Below, piece by piece: positions 25,565 through 33,514 of a DNA stretch of 64,000 nt. Source of the stretch: QHCA01 sp003244095 (GTDB lineage Bacteria > Actinomycetota > Actinomycetes > Mycobacteriales > QHCA01); assembly GCA_038329965.1 (NCBI GenBank), contig JBBQNN010000008.1, positions 1 through 64,000 on the forward strand, read 5' to 3'. Numbering within the stretch: position 1 is the stretch's first letter; every line of letters starts with the position of its first letter. A program made the translations under genes and the position numbers. Below the pieces are notes generated by a model. The model did no database searches, was not told where the DNA came from, and saw only the letters and a program-made list of their open reading frames with translations.

Positions 25565-25579
25565 GCCAGGAAACCTGGC
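25565..25579. promoter_or_regulatory. Short palindrome in the divergent LCP / sugar-transferase promoter region
   Basis: GCCAGG-AAA-CCTGGC is a perfect 6-bp inverted repeat, 29 bp upstream of the LCP start. The 196-bp divergent region also holds a CACCC-(7 nt)-GGGTG repeat near 25670. Either could be a regulator site or a leader hairpin; no matching regulator is adjacent. Confidence 0.3.
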
Positions 25580-25732
25580 GAAGTGCACCAGGTTAGCCGA
25601 CTTCTCGGCAGGTACAACGGGCAGGAGGAGAATAGGTGGCGCCCGGATGACCCTCGGTGATTGCGCCGTGCACCCTGATCCTGGGTGTAATCTGGCGCCG
25701 CCCGATCCGGTGACCTGACAGGAAGGGACGGA

Positions 25733-26509
25733 GTGTCAGCGCCGAGACCGTCCCAGGACGCTGAGTCGCCCCTGCTCGGCTCCTCCCTGCCGCCCGGCGA
25801 GCCGCACCCGAGCGGCCCCCTGCCCACCCCCGCGACCCCGGCCATCCCGGTGATCGCCGCTATCCCGGCCGGGCCGGTCAAGGTCGGCGGCTCGCGGGTG
25901 TACGTACCGGTCAAGCGGCTGATCGACCTGGTCCTCGCCGGCATCGGGCTGGTCCTGACCCTGCCGTTGCTGGGACTCTTGGCCCTGCTGGTCAAGCTGG
26001 AGAGCAAGGGCCCGGCGATGTACGCCGCCGAGCGGGTCGGCGAGAACGGCAGGCATTTCGCCTGCCACAAGCTGCGCACCATGCGCACCGACATGGACGA
26101 CTCGATCCACCGCGAGTACCTGCGCTACCTGATCGCCAACTCCGGCAGCGTGGTCGCCGAGCGGATCCGCGACGACCCGCGGATCACCCGGGTCGGCCGA
26201 TGGCTGCGCAAGAGCAGCCTCGACGAGCTGCCGCAGCTGTGGAACGTCGTGCGCGGCGAGATGAGCCTGGTCGGCCCGCGCCCTCCCCTGCCGTACGAAG
26301 TCGAGTGCTACCAGCCGTGGCAGATGGGCCGCCTGGCGGTGCGGCCCGGCCTGACCGGCTACTGGCAGGTGCTCGGCCGCGGCCAGGTGACCTTCGACGA
26401 CATGTGCCGGATGGACCTGCGCTACATCGAGAAGCGCTCCGTCGCCCTCGACGCGTGGGTCCTGCTCAAGACCCCCCTCGCGGTCGTGTCGCGGCGGGGA
26501 GCGGGGTGA
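25733..26509 (+). CDS. Undecaprenyl-phosphate sugar phosphotransferase (initiating)
   Basis: This is a 258-residue monotopic phosphoglycosyl transferase that starts repeat-unit assembly by moving a sugar-1-phosphate from UDP-sugar to undecaprenyl phosphate. After a proline-rich N-terminus, one hydrophobic re-entrant segment (VKRLIDLVLAGIGLVLTLPL, about 57-76) leads into the catalytic part: ESKGPAMYAAERVGENG, FACHKLRTMRTD, SLDELPQLWNVVRGEMSLVGPRPPLP (split at the D-E pair), and RPGLTGYWQV. It lacks the four-helix N-terminal half of WbaP/WcaJ. GTG 25733 follows GGAAGGGA. The stop overlaps the acetyltransferase start (GTGA). Confidence 0.93.
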   Translation: MSAPRPSQDAESPLLGSSLPPGEPHPSGPLPTPATPAIPVIAAIPAGPVKVGGSRVYVPVKRLIDLVLAGIGLVLTLPLLGLLALLVKLESKGPAMYAAERVGENGRHFACHKLRTMRTDMDDSIHREYLRYLIANSGSVVAERIRDDPRITRVGRWLRKSSLDELPQLWNVVRGEMSLVGPRPPLPYEVECYQPWQMGRLAVRPGLTGYWQVLGRGQVTFDDMCRMDLRYIEKRSVALDAWVLLKTPLAVVSRRGAG

Positions 26510-27087
26510 GCCAACCCAGCCGAGGAGCGCATGTCCACCCCAGCGCCACGGTCGAGGACGGTGCCGAGATCGGCCAGGGCACCCGCGTCTGGCACCAGGC
26601 CCAGGTGCGCGCCGGTGCCCGCATCGGCGCCGACTGCATCCTCGGCAAGGGCTCCTTCGTCGACGTCGGGGTGGCCATCGGCGACAACTGCAAGCTGCAG
26701 AACTACGCCCAGGTCTTCCACGGCAGCGTGGTCGAGGACGAGGTGTTCATCGGCCCCCTCGCGGTGCTCACCAACGACCGGTTCCCCCGCGCGGCCACCC
26801 CTGACGGCGGCCTCAAGGGCGACGCCGACTGGGGGGTCGAGGGCATCTCGGTACGCCGGGGCGCCAGCATCGGGGCGCACGCCGTCGTGCTGCCCGGTGT
26901 CGAGGTCGGCGAATGGGCCATCATCGGGGCGGGCGCCGTGGTCGTGAAGGACGTCGAGGCGCACCGCGTGGTGATCGGCAACCCGGCCCGGCCGCTGGCC
27001 TGGGCCGGTCGCTGCGGGCATGTCGTCGACGACGACGAGTGGGCCGGTACGCAAAACTGCGCGGTATGCGGCCTGCTCCTACGTTGA
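26506..27087 (+). CDS. Left-handed beta-helix N-acetyltransferase (WbpD-like)
   Basis: This 193-residue hexapeptide-repeat acyltransferase begins HVHPSATVEDGAEIGQGTRV and continues with repeating I/V-G-x-x turns: DCILGKGSFVDVGVAIGDNC, LQNYAQVFHGSVVEDEVFIGP, TNDRFPRA, SIGAHAVVLPGVEVGEWAIIG. This matches UDP-2-acetamido-3-amino-2,3-dideoxy-glucuronate N-acetyltransferases (WbpD/WlbB), which use acetyl-CoA. The tail CGHVVDDDEWAGTQNCAVCG looks like a small zinc ribbon, seen in some relatives. It is co-translated with the sugar transferase. Its 3' end overlaps the convergent Wzz-like gene by 9 bp. Confidence 0.85.
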   Translation: MSQPSRGAHVHPSATVEDGAEIGQGTRVWHQAQVRAGARIGADCILGKGSFVDVGVAIGDNCKLQNYAQVFHGSVVEDEVFIGPLAVLTNDRFPRAATPDGGLKGDADWGVEGISVRRGASIGAHAVVLPGVEVGEWAIIGAGAVVVKDVEAHRVVIGNPARPLAWAGRCGHVVDDDEWAGTQNCAVCGLLLR

Positions 27088-28476
27088 GCTGCCGAGGGTG
27101 GCCGGCGCAGATGGCGTCGGGGCCTCGGCGACCGGCGGCACCCCGGCGCCGACGACACTGGCGGGGTCGCGGCCCGGCACCGCGTTGATCACGACACCGA
27201 GCAGCTTGGTACGGACCTGGGCGGCGGTGATCCGGGCCTGCTGCACCTCGTCGATGCTGGTCGCGCCGTAGCGGACCACGAGCAGCACGCCGTCGGCGAT
27301 CGCCGCGAGCTCGGCCGCCTCGGCGTAGGGCAGCAGTGCCGGCGCGTCGATGATCACCAGGTCGGCCAGCGCTTCCAGGCGCTCGAGCAGGCGGACGACG
27401 GCCGAGCCGCCGGGCAGCGGTCCTTGGTCGGCCCCCGCCCCGGCGGGCAGCACCCGCAGCCCGGTCGAGCCGCCCGGGCGCAAGGCGGCCTCAAGGTCGG
27501 CGTCGCCGGCGAGGACCGTACCGAATCCCGATCCGGAGTCCAGGCCGAGCATGCGGCTCAGGGCAGCGTCGCGCAGGTTGGCGTCGACCAGGATCACCTG
27601 ACGGCCGGCCTCCGCGGCGGCGGCGGCCAGGTTGGCAGCTACCCGGCTCGCGCCCGCTCCCGGCTGGGCGCCGGTCACGACCACCGAATGGGCCGACCCC
27701 TCGGGCAGGGCGAACTGCATGCTGACCCGTAGCTTGCGGAAGGCGTCCGCCGCCTGTGATCGCGGCTCGTCGCGGACCACCACGCCGGCACCCTTGTGCC
27801 GCCCGATCACGCCCAGCGGGGGTTCGCCGGTCGCCTCGGCCAGGGCGACGCTGTCGGTGACGCTGCGGTCGAGCAGCAGCCGGGCCAGCACCAGCGGGAC
27901 CGCGATGGCCAGCCCGGCGAACAGCCCGATGATCAGGTACAGCGTGGGCTTGGGCGCCACCGGCGAGGTCGGCACCTCGGCCACCGCCGCTGTGCCGACC
28001 TTGATCGGCGCCGGGCCGCCGGTCGTGGGCCGCTCGATCCGGTCGACGACGACGGCGAGTTGCTCGGCGACGGCGTTGGCGATGTCGGCCGCCGTCTTGG
28101 CCGAGCCGAAGGTGACCTTGATCTTCACCAGGGCGGTGGCCGGCGCGACCCACTGGACGTTGACGTGGCCGGCCAGGTCGGGAGCGCCCGTGATCCCGAG
28201 CTTGGCCGCAACGGGGTTGAGCACCGCGGAGGACGTAGCGAGATCGACGTAGGACTGCGCCCGCTGCTGGGTGAACAGCCCGGCGACATAGGCATCGCTG
28301 ACACCGTCGGCCCTCTGCAGGGAAGCGTTGGGGCTGACGAGGATCTCCGACGTCGCCTCGTAGGACTTGGCTTGGACCAGGCTGGCCAGGCCGGCGAGGA
28401 GGATCCCGGCCAGCACGCAGATGCCGATCAGGCGCCAGGAATCACGGAAGTGCAGGGCGACGCGGCGCAGGTTCAT
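27079..28476 (-). CDS. Wzz/YveK-type chain-length protein fused to a degenerate BY-kinase domain
   Basis: The 465-residue protein starts with a Wzz domain: helix 1 (LIGICVLAGILLAGLASLV, about 15-33), a periplasmic part, then helix 2 (PTLYLIIGLFAGLAIAVPLVLA, about 185-206). A CpsD/BY-kinase-like cytoplasmic domain follows, with FRKLRVSMQFAL and VVVTGAQPGAGASRVAANLA. The Walker A position reads GAGASR, where active kinases have GEGKST, so the lysine is gone. The A' Asp (VILVDANLRD) and a Walker B-like LVIIDAPALLP remain. The C-terminal tail has no tyrosine cluster. It probably regulates chain length without kinase activity. ATG 28476 is the only Met ahead of helix 1. Confidence 0.85.
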   Translation of the reverse strand: MNLRRVALHFRDSWRLIGICVLAGILLAGLASLVQAKSYEATSEILVSPNASLQRADGVSDAYVAGLFTQQRAQSYVDLATSSAVLNPVAAKLGITGAPDLAGHVNVQWVAPATALVKIKVTFGSAKTAADIANAVAEQLAVVVDRIERPTTGGPAPIKVGTAAVAEVPTSPVAPKPTLYLIIGLFAGLAIAVPLVLARLLLDRSVTDSVALAEATGEPPLGVIGRHKGAGVVVRDEPRSQAADAFRKLRVSMQFALPEGSAHSVVVTGAQPGAGASRVAANLAAAAAEAGRQVILVDANLRDAALSRMLGLDSGSGFGTVLAGDADLEAALRPGGSTGLRVLPAGAGADQGPLPGGSAVVRLLERLEALADLVIIDAPALLPYAEAAELAAIADGVLLVVRYGATSIDEVQQARITAAQVRTKLLGVVINAVPGRDPASVVGAGVPPVAEAPTPSAPATLGSST

Positions 28477-28589
28477 GGAGCTGACCCGAATCTTCCGGAG
28501 GTGATCGAGGGTTGTCCCCGACAAGATAGTCCGCCTGAATTCGCGGCCCGGCGACGGTCCTCTACGGATCGGGTGGCGGCCCGATTGCG

Positions 28590-28646
28590 TGATCACGCGC
28601 GGATGCTCGCGACACGCCTGAGAAGCCCTGCATCCGTGCATGATCA
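28590..28646. repeat. 57-bp inverted-end element, copy B
   Basis: Exactly 57 bp, from TGATCACGCGC to GTGCATGATCA, in the divergent region between the Wzz-like and flippase genes. The left end has two changes against the consensus. On the minus strand it carries GGCGTGTCGCG, the same core as copies C and D, so it is in the opposite orientation. It ends 19 bp before the flippase start. Confidence 0.85.
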
Positions 28647-28664
28647 CCGCGGAGGGTGACGGGC

Positions 28665-30260
28665 GTGCCGGGTATCGTCGTAGGCGGGCGCGTGCCCGAC
28701 CAATCGGAGCCGGACGGAGACTCGCGCAGCGTGGGACCCGACATGACCGGCGGTCCGCCAGAACAGCCGACCTCGGTCAATTCAGTCGGCGCCGACAACT
28801 CCCGGGTCGCCGCCAACACCGCCCTTTCCCTGGTTGCCATCCTGGCCTTGGGCGTGACCCGGCTGCTGTTCAGCCTGCTGGTCTCCCACAAGCTCGGCGC
28901 GGCGGTCCTCGGCCGGGTCAACACCCAACTGTCCGTGGCGACATTCGCCTCCCTCGCGTTCGCAACCGGCACCTCGGTCGCCGCGACCAAGTTCGTCCCC
29001 GCCGCGCTCGGCCGTGGCGACGGGGCGCAGGCCCGCCGGGCGCTGTTGCTGCTGACCCGCTGGTGCGTCCTCGGCACTGTCGTCACCACGGCGGCTGCCG
29101 CGCTGATCCTGCCCTGGCTGCGGCCGCCGTTCTCGGTGCGCGAGATCGTCGCGACCTGCGTGCTGGTGGTCGCCTACTCGGCCTACACCTTCGTACGCGG
29201 TGCGCAGTACGGATACGGCAGGGTCCGCCGCTACGCCGCCATCGAGGTGCTCAGCGACGTGGTGGCCGTCATCGGGGCGGTGCTCGTGGTGCTGCTGCAC
29301 GCCGGCGTGCTCCTGCTGCTGCCCTTCGTCGCCGGCTACACACTGTTCGCCGTGCTCGGCTGGATCGGCCTACCGCGGCCTGCTGATCGCGCCGGCCCGG
29401 TCGCCGCCTCGGCGGAACTGCCGGGCGACCTGCGCCGGGAGATGCGCAGCTACGGCGTCTGGGCGGCCGTCGGGATCCTGACCAGCACCGGCTTCCTGCA
29501 GCTGTCCATGGTGTTCGCCTACCACTACGGCGCCCGGCACGAGGTCGGCTTCTACGCCGCGGCGCTGGTGCTCACCGTGCCCGCGTACTTCGTACCCCGG
29601 GCCCTGTCGATGGCGTTGTTCCCCTCGATGGCCCACGCCTTCGGCCGGGGCGACACCGGCGAGATCCGGCGGCAGGTCGACGCCGGCACCCGGATCCTGA
29701 TGGTCGCCTCGCTGCCCTGCTTCGCCGCCGCGATCCTGCTGGCCCGGCCGGTGCTCACCATCGTCTTCAACCCGTCGTACGCGCAAGCGCACCTGGTCCT
29801 GGAGTTGCTGCTGGCGGCGACGTACATCGCGATCGTGTCGATCCCGGCGGTCAACTCCCTCAGCGCGACCCAGCACGCGCTGGTCCGGGTGCCCGCCTTC
29901 GCCGCGCTCGCCGGGACGACGGTCGGCGTGATCTGCTGGCTGCTGCTCGGCCCTGGACACGGCATCACCGGAATCGCGATCGGCTACCTCGCCGGCACGT
30001 TCGTCGGCAGCGGGACCAACATGTACGTGGCCTGGCGGCGCTGGCAGCAGTCGTGGACGACCCTGCTGCTGCGGGTCGGCCTGGCGGCCACGGTCGCCTG
30101 CCTGCTGTGGGCGGCGGTCGACGCGACCGGGGGACGCGTCGCCGTCCGGATCGGCGCGATCGCCCTGGTGACGGTCGTGACGGCGGCGATGTGCCCGTAC
30201 GAGACGCGGCAGGTCATCGGCCGGCTCCGCCTCGTCGGGCGACAGGCCCTCTCCCGGTGA
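28665..30260 (+). CDS. Lipid-linked oligosaccharide flippase (Wzx/MVF-like)
   Basis: This polysaccharide transporter of about 531 residues has 12-14 hydrophobic helices. They include TALSLVAILALGVTRLLFSLLVS (first), FASLAFATGTSVAATKFVPAALG, VVAVIGAVLVVLLHAGVLLLLP and VGLAATVACLLWAAVD (near the end). The family flips undecaprenyl-PP-linked repeat units across the membrane. The GTG at 28665 follows GGAGGG with 8-9-nt spacing; an internal ATG at 28743 is possible and nearer to helix 1. It is the head of a plus-strand group with the acyltransferase and methyltransferase genes. The 57-bp element copy B lies just upstream. Confidence 0.88.
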   Translation: MPGIVVGGRVPDQSEPDGDSRSVGPDMTGGPPEQPTSVNSVGADNSRVAANTALSLVAILALGVTRLLFSLLVSHKLGAAVLGRVNTQLSVATFASLAFATGTSVAATKFVPAALGRGDGAQARRALLLLTRWCVLGTVVTTAAAALILPWLRPPFSVREIVATCVLVVAYSAYTFVRGAQYGYGRVRRYAAIEVLSDVVAVIGAVLVVLLHAGVLLLLPFVAGYTLFAVLGWIGLPRPADRAGPVAASAELPGDLRREMRSYGVWAAVGILTSTGFLQLSMVFAYHYGARHEVGFYAAALVLTVPAYFVPRALSMALFPSMAHAFGRGDTGEIRRQVDAGTRILMVASLPCFAAAILLARPVLTIVFNPSYAQAHLVLELLLAATYIAIVSIPAVNSLSATQHALVRVPAFAALAGTTVGVICWLLLGPGHGITGIAIGYLAGTFVGSGTNMYVAWRRWQQSWTTLLLRVGLAATVACLLWAAVDATGGRVAVRIGAIALVTVVTAAMCPYETRQVIGRLRLVGRQALSR

Positions 30261-30288
30261 GCCCGGCGGGCGGGATAGCGTGCTGGCC

Positions 30289-31347
30289 GTGAGCCGTACG
30301 GTCGAGGAGCGGGCGTCCACGGCGCCCTCCGAGCCGGCGCCGCCCGCGCGTGCGCTCTGGCCGGACTACGCCCGGGTGGCCGCGATCTGCATGGTCGTGG
30401 TGATCCATTCCGTCGCCGGCACGGTGACCAGGACGGCCCCCGGCAGCCGGATGTGGTGGGGCGCCGTGCTGCTCGACGCGTCGGCCAGCTGGGCGGTGCC
30501 GGTGTTCGCCATGCTCAGCGGGGCACTGCTGCTGGGCTCCGACCGGTGGCAGGGGACCGCGGCGTTCTACCGGCGGCGGCTGACCCGGGTCGGCATCCCC
30601 ATGGTGGTCTGGATCGCCATCTACTTCGCGTGGACCACGTTCTACCTGCACCACCCGTTCACCATGCGGGGGGCGGCGCACGCGACGCTGTCCGGCTTCC
30701 CGTTCTTCCACCTCTACTTCCTGTTCGTGATCCTGGGGCTGTACGCGATCACGCCGTTCCTCCGTGTCGTGGTGGCGGGCATCGGGCGGGGCGAGCTGAT
30801 CGGGCTCACGGCTGGGTGTCTCGTACTCACCTGGTTGAACGGCTTCGTCGGCTTCCACGGGATCCCGAACCAGACCAACGCGCTGACCTTCTTCCTGCCG
30901 TACGTGGGGTACTTCCTGGCCGGCTACGTGCTGCGCGACGTGGTGGTCCGGGGGTGGGTGTTCGCGCTGGCGTGTGTGGGCGCCGTGGCGACGATCGTTG
31001 GCGAGGCGGTGGAGACCCGGGTCATCGGGACGCTGGCGCCGCTGTACAAGTACAGCGCGCTGACCATCGTGATGTCACTGCTGATGTTCGCGGTGCTGGC
31101 GCAGGTGGGGCGGCTGGCGGCCGCGAGAGGGTTGTCCGGCCGGGTGGCGCGCCCGCTGGCCGAGGCGGCCTTCGGCGTCTACCTGCTGCACCCGATCGTC
31201 ATCGCTCTCTTCCTGCGGGCAACCGGGATCGACCTGTATCCGGCGACGGTGTTCGAGCTCTTCGCCACAGTGGGTTTCACCATCGTGGCGACCTGGATCG
31301 TGATCCTGGTCCTGCGGCGGGTGCCGGTGCTGAGGCGCATCGTCTAG
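30289..31347 (+). CDS. Acyltransferase family 3 (OafA/WecH-like)
   Basis: A 352-residue integral membrane acyltransferase with about ten helices. The family start is seen in WPDYARVAAICMVVVIHSVAG, with the conserved R and H of the first helix. Others include SASWAVPVFAMLSGALLLG (S-x-P-x-F-x-x-x-S-G), PFFHLYFLFVILGLYAITPFL, and the C-terminal EAAFGVYLLHPIVIALFLRA (Y-L-x-H-P). Such proteins O-acetylate or otherwise acylate surface sugars. GTG 30289 is preferred; GTG 30280 is 3 codons upstream. It begins 28 nt after the flippase stop and probably decorates the same polymer. Confidence 0.9.
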   Translation: MSRTVEERASTAPSEPAPPARALWPDYARVAAICMVVVIHSVAGTVTRTAPGSRMWWGAVLLDASASWAVPVFAMLSGALLLGSDRWQGTAAFYRRRLTRVGIPMVVWIAIYFAWTTFYLHHPFTMRGAAHATLSGFPFFHLYFLFVILGLYAITPFLRVVVAGIGRGELIGLTAGCLVLTWLNGFVGFHGIPNQTNALTFFLPYVGYFLAGYVLRDVVVRGWVFALACVGAVATIVGEAVETRVIGTLAPLYKYSALTIVMSLLMFAVLAQVGRLAAARGLSGRVARPLAEAAFGVYLLHPIVIALFLRATGIDLYPATVFELFATVGFTIVATWIVILVLRRVPVLRRIV

Positions 31348-31411
31348 GTCGTGTTTCGCAGGCCGCTACCCTCTGATCGAGACCTGAACGCCTGAGGAAG
31401 GACCGTCCCCC

Positions 31412-32161
31412 GTGCAGCTGAAAGACATCGTCCGCAAGGTCACCCGGCCCCTGGGCATCGACGTGATCAAGTACCGGACCGCGCCACAGGACGTGCTGCC
31501 CGAGGACGTGGCCCTGATCGACTTCGTCCGTCCGTACACCCTGACCACCCCCGAGCGGATCTACGCGGTCGCCCAGGCGACCCGCTATCTGGTCAAGGCC
31601 GGCATCGATGGTGCCTTCGTCGAGTGCGGCGTGTGGCGCGGCGGCAGCACGATGGCGGCGGCGAAGACGCTGGTCGACCTTGGCGCAGCCGACCGGGACA
31701 TCTACCTGTGCGACACCTTCGAGGGCATGACCAAGCCGACCGAGGCCGACCTCGACGTCCAGGGGCTCAAGGCCGCCGACGAGTTCGAGCGGACCAAGAC
31801 CGGCGAGGACTCCTCCACCTGGGTCGAGGTGCCGTTGTCCGAGGTGAAGGCGAACGTCGCGAAGACCGGCTACGACCAGTCGCTGGTGCACTACGTGAAG
31901 GGCAAGGTCGAGGAGACGCTGCCCGAGCAGGCCCCGGAGAAGATCGCCTTCCTGCGGCTGGACACCGACTGGTACGAGTCCACCAAGCACGAGATGGAGA
32001 CCCTGTGGCCCCGGCTGGCCCCGGGCGGAGTGCTCATCGTGGACGACTACGGGCACTGGAAGGGCAGCCGGCAGGCCGTCGACGAGTACATCGCCGAGAA
32101 CAACCTCGCCATCCTGCTCAACCGCATCGACTACACCGGTCGCCTCGCCATCAAGCCGTAG
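31412..32161 (+). CDS. TylF/MycF-type sugar O-methyltransferase
   Basis: The 249-residue SAM enzyme matches the macrocin O-methyltransferase family, which acts on deoxysugar hydroxyls with Mg2+. Visible features are TTPERIYAVAQATRYLVKAG, FVECGVWRGGSTMAAAKTL (motif I), IYLCDTFEGMTKPTEAD with the conserved D-T-F-x-G-M, and AFLRLDTDWYESTKHEME with the metal-binding Asp pair, then GGVLIVDDYGHWKGSRQAVDEY. GTG 31412 is used, with AGGAAGGA upstream. It lies in the polysaccharide cluster, so a methylated sugar in the repeat unit is likely. Confidence 0.92.
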   Translation: MQLKDIVRKVTRPLGIDVIKYRTAPQDVLPEDVALIDFVRPYTLTTPERIYAVAQATRYLVKAGIDGAFVECGVWRGGSTMAAAKTLVDLGAADRDIYLCDTFEGMTKPTEADLDVQGLKAADEFERTKTGEDSSTWVEVPLSEVKANVAKTGYDQSLVHYVKGKVEETLPEQAPEKIAFLRLDTDWYESTKHEMETLWPRLAPGGVLIVDDYGHWKGSRQAVDEYIAENNLAILLNRIDYTGRLAIKP

Positions 32162-32227
32162 GTGTACGGGCTCCGTCTCCGTCGCGACGCGCCTCAGCGC
32201 TCGGATGCTCGCCGGGCCCATCGCTGG

Positions 32228-32284
32228 TGATCATGCGCGCTTGCCGGGTTTCCGCGGCGTGTCGCGGGCACTCGCGCATGATCA
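32228..32284. repeat. 57-bp inverted-end element, copy C
   Basis: Exactly 57 bp, with perfect 11-bp inverted ends TGATCATGCGC / GCGCATGATCA and core GGCGTGTCGCG. It lies 66 bp after the methyltransferase stop. A second TGC..CGGG block inside the left half pairs partly with the right half, extending the hairpin. Confidence 0.87.
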
Positions 32285-32311
32285 CGACCGCGGGCACCCA
32301 GGTCGCCCTCG

Positions 32312-32368
32312 TGATCATGCACGGTCGCGGGGCTTTTCCGGCGTGTCGCGCGCACTCGCGCATGATCA
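32312..32368. repeat. 57-bp inverted-end element, copy D
   Basis: Exactly 57 bp, from TGATCATGCAC to GCGCATGATCA, with core GGCGTGTCGCG, in the same orientation as copy C. From the core to the right end it is nearly identical to copy C, while the left interior differs. The pair could recombine or form a larger structure. Confidence 0.87.
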
Positions 32369-32493
32369 TCGCGGCGGCACGGCGCCCGAGGTGAATTCAG
32401 GTCACGAGCCCGCGACGTGGCCGGCCTGTGGACGGCTACCGCCCTGTGGACAGCACCCTGCGCCGGCCGGCGCCCTCCCGCACGCTGTCCTGC

Positions 32494-33405
32494 ATGGGAC
32501 TCGACGAACTTCTTCTCACGCCGTTCACCGCCCGGGATGCTGCTCACCACGGGGTGAGCCGACATCAATTGGGCAGGCTGTGCCGCAACCGCGATGTGAT
32601 CCGGATGTTGTATGGCGTCTACGGCAGCAGCCACCTCGATGACAGCCTGTCCACTCGAGCGGCTGCCGTGGCGTTGGTGCTGCCACCGGGTGCTGTGCTC
32701 TGTCGTCGCACCGCCGCGTGGATTCGGGGAGTTGATCTGCGGCGCCCCGGCGAGCCACCACTTCCCGTCGAGGTCCTGGTATGCGCAGGGACTCAACCAC
32801 CGCGCCGCATCGGCGTCATCGCCCACCAGTCCGCCGTGCCCGACGACGACGTCGAACTCGTCGGCGGCCTACCCGCGACCGCTGGCCTGCGTACCGCGGT
32901 CGACCTGGCCAGGTTTCGGTCGCGAACAGAGGCGATAGTTGCCCTTGATGCGCTGGCCCACGCAGGCATCTGCCGCCTGGACGACGTGGCTGCTCGAGCT
33001 CCAGGGCTGCGAGGGCGACGGGGCGTGCGTCAACTGACCGATGTGATCCCCTTGGCAGACCGGCGATCTGAATCGCCGATGGAGACACGCACCCGCATCC
33101 TGATCCTCGACGCGGGTCTCCCGACTCCCGAGGTGCAGTACGAGGTCGTCGACCAGTGGGGCCAGGTCATCGCCCGCCTTGACCTGGCGTATCCGCTCCG
33201 CCGTTTGGGGCTTGAGTACGACGGTCGCATCGCCCACACCGCGTCGTCAGCCTTCGACCGGGACCGGCAACGGCAGAACGAACTGCTCGCCGGGGGCTGG
33301 GTGCTGCTGCGCTTCGTCGCGCGAGATGTCCTAGGGCGCCCGCAGTACGTCGTCCGCCAGATCGAGAGCTTCCTCGGCGCCCAGCCCGGCAGCCGCTCCG
33401 CGTGA
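32494..33405 (+). CDS. AbiEi-like/DUF559 orphan protein
   Basis: The 303-residue protein has an N-terminal winged-helix-like part (LLLTPFTARDAAHHGVSRHQLGRLCR, then VIRMLYGVYGSS) typical of AbiEi antitoxins of type IV systems. The C-terminal half resembles the DUF559/Vsr-like nuclease fold: VIARLDLAYPLRRLGLEYDG, then FDRDRQRQNELLAGGWVLLRF. The D...E-x-D pattern could be a PD-(D/E)xK-type site. No AbiEii nucleotidyltransferase toxin is adjacent. ATG 32494 is chosen; GTG 32428 is possible. It sits between 57-bp copies D and E and interrupts the polysaccharide locus. Third-position GC looks lower than in its neighbours, hinting at separate acquisition. Confidence 0.75.
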   Translation: MGLDELLLTPFTARDAAHHGVSRHQLGRLCRNRDVIRMLYGVYGSSHLDDSLSTRAAAVALVLPPGAVLCRRTAAWIRGVDLRRPGEPPLPVEVLVCAGTQPPRRIGVIAHQSAVPDDDVELVGGLPATAGLRTAVDLARFRSRTEAIVALDALAHAGICRLDDVAARAPGLRGRRGVRQLTDVIPLADRRSESPMETRTRILILDAGLPTPEVQYEVVDQWGQVIARLDLAYPLRRLGLEYDGRIAHTASSAFDRDRQRQNELLAGGWVLLRFVARDVLGRPQYVVRQIESFLGAQPGSRSA

Positions 33406-33459
33406 TCATGCACGGATGCGCGGGCGGTCGACGTGTCGCGCGGCAAGCCTGCATGATCA
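33403..33459. repeat. 57-bp inverted-end element, copy E
   Basis: Exactly 57 bp, from TGATCATGCAC to CTGCATGATCA, with core GACGTGTCGCG. Its first bases overlap the stop codon of the AbiEi-like gene (TGA at 33403-33405). Same orientation as C and D. It separates that gene from the convergent ligase gene. Confidence 0.86.
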
Positions 33460-33514
33460 CCAGCCACAGGGGGGTGGGGCTGTGCCCCCCGCTGCGCCCA
33501 GCGAGAGAAGGGCC

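Larger units (their letters stand above)
32162..32493. other. 332-bp intergenic stretch with two 57-bp elements
   Basis: Between the methyltransferase and the AbiEi-like gene there is no supportable gene. The stretch holds copies C and D of the 57-bp element, 27 bp apart and in the same orientation, followed by about 125 bp with no clear feature and a GTG (32428) that could extend the next gene. Confidence 0.7.

Noticed and set aside
32494..33405. A complete AbiE type IV toxin-antitoxin system
   Set aside because: No AbiEii-type nucleotidyltransferase gene is adjacent on either side, so only an orphan AbiEi-like protein can be supported.
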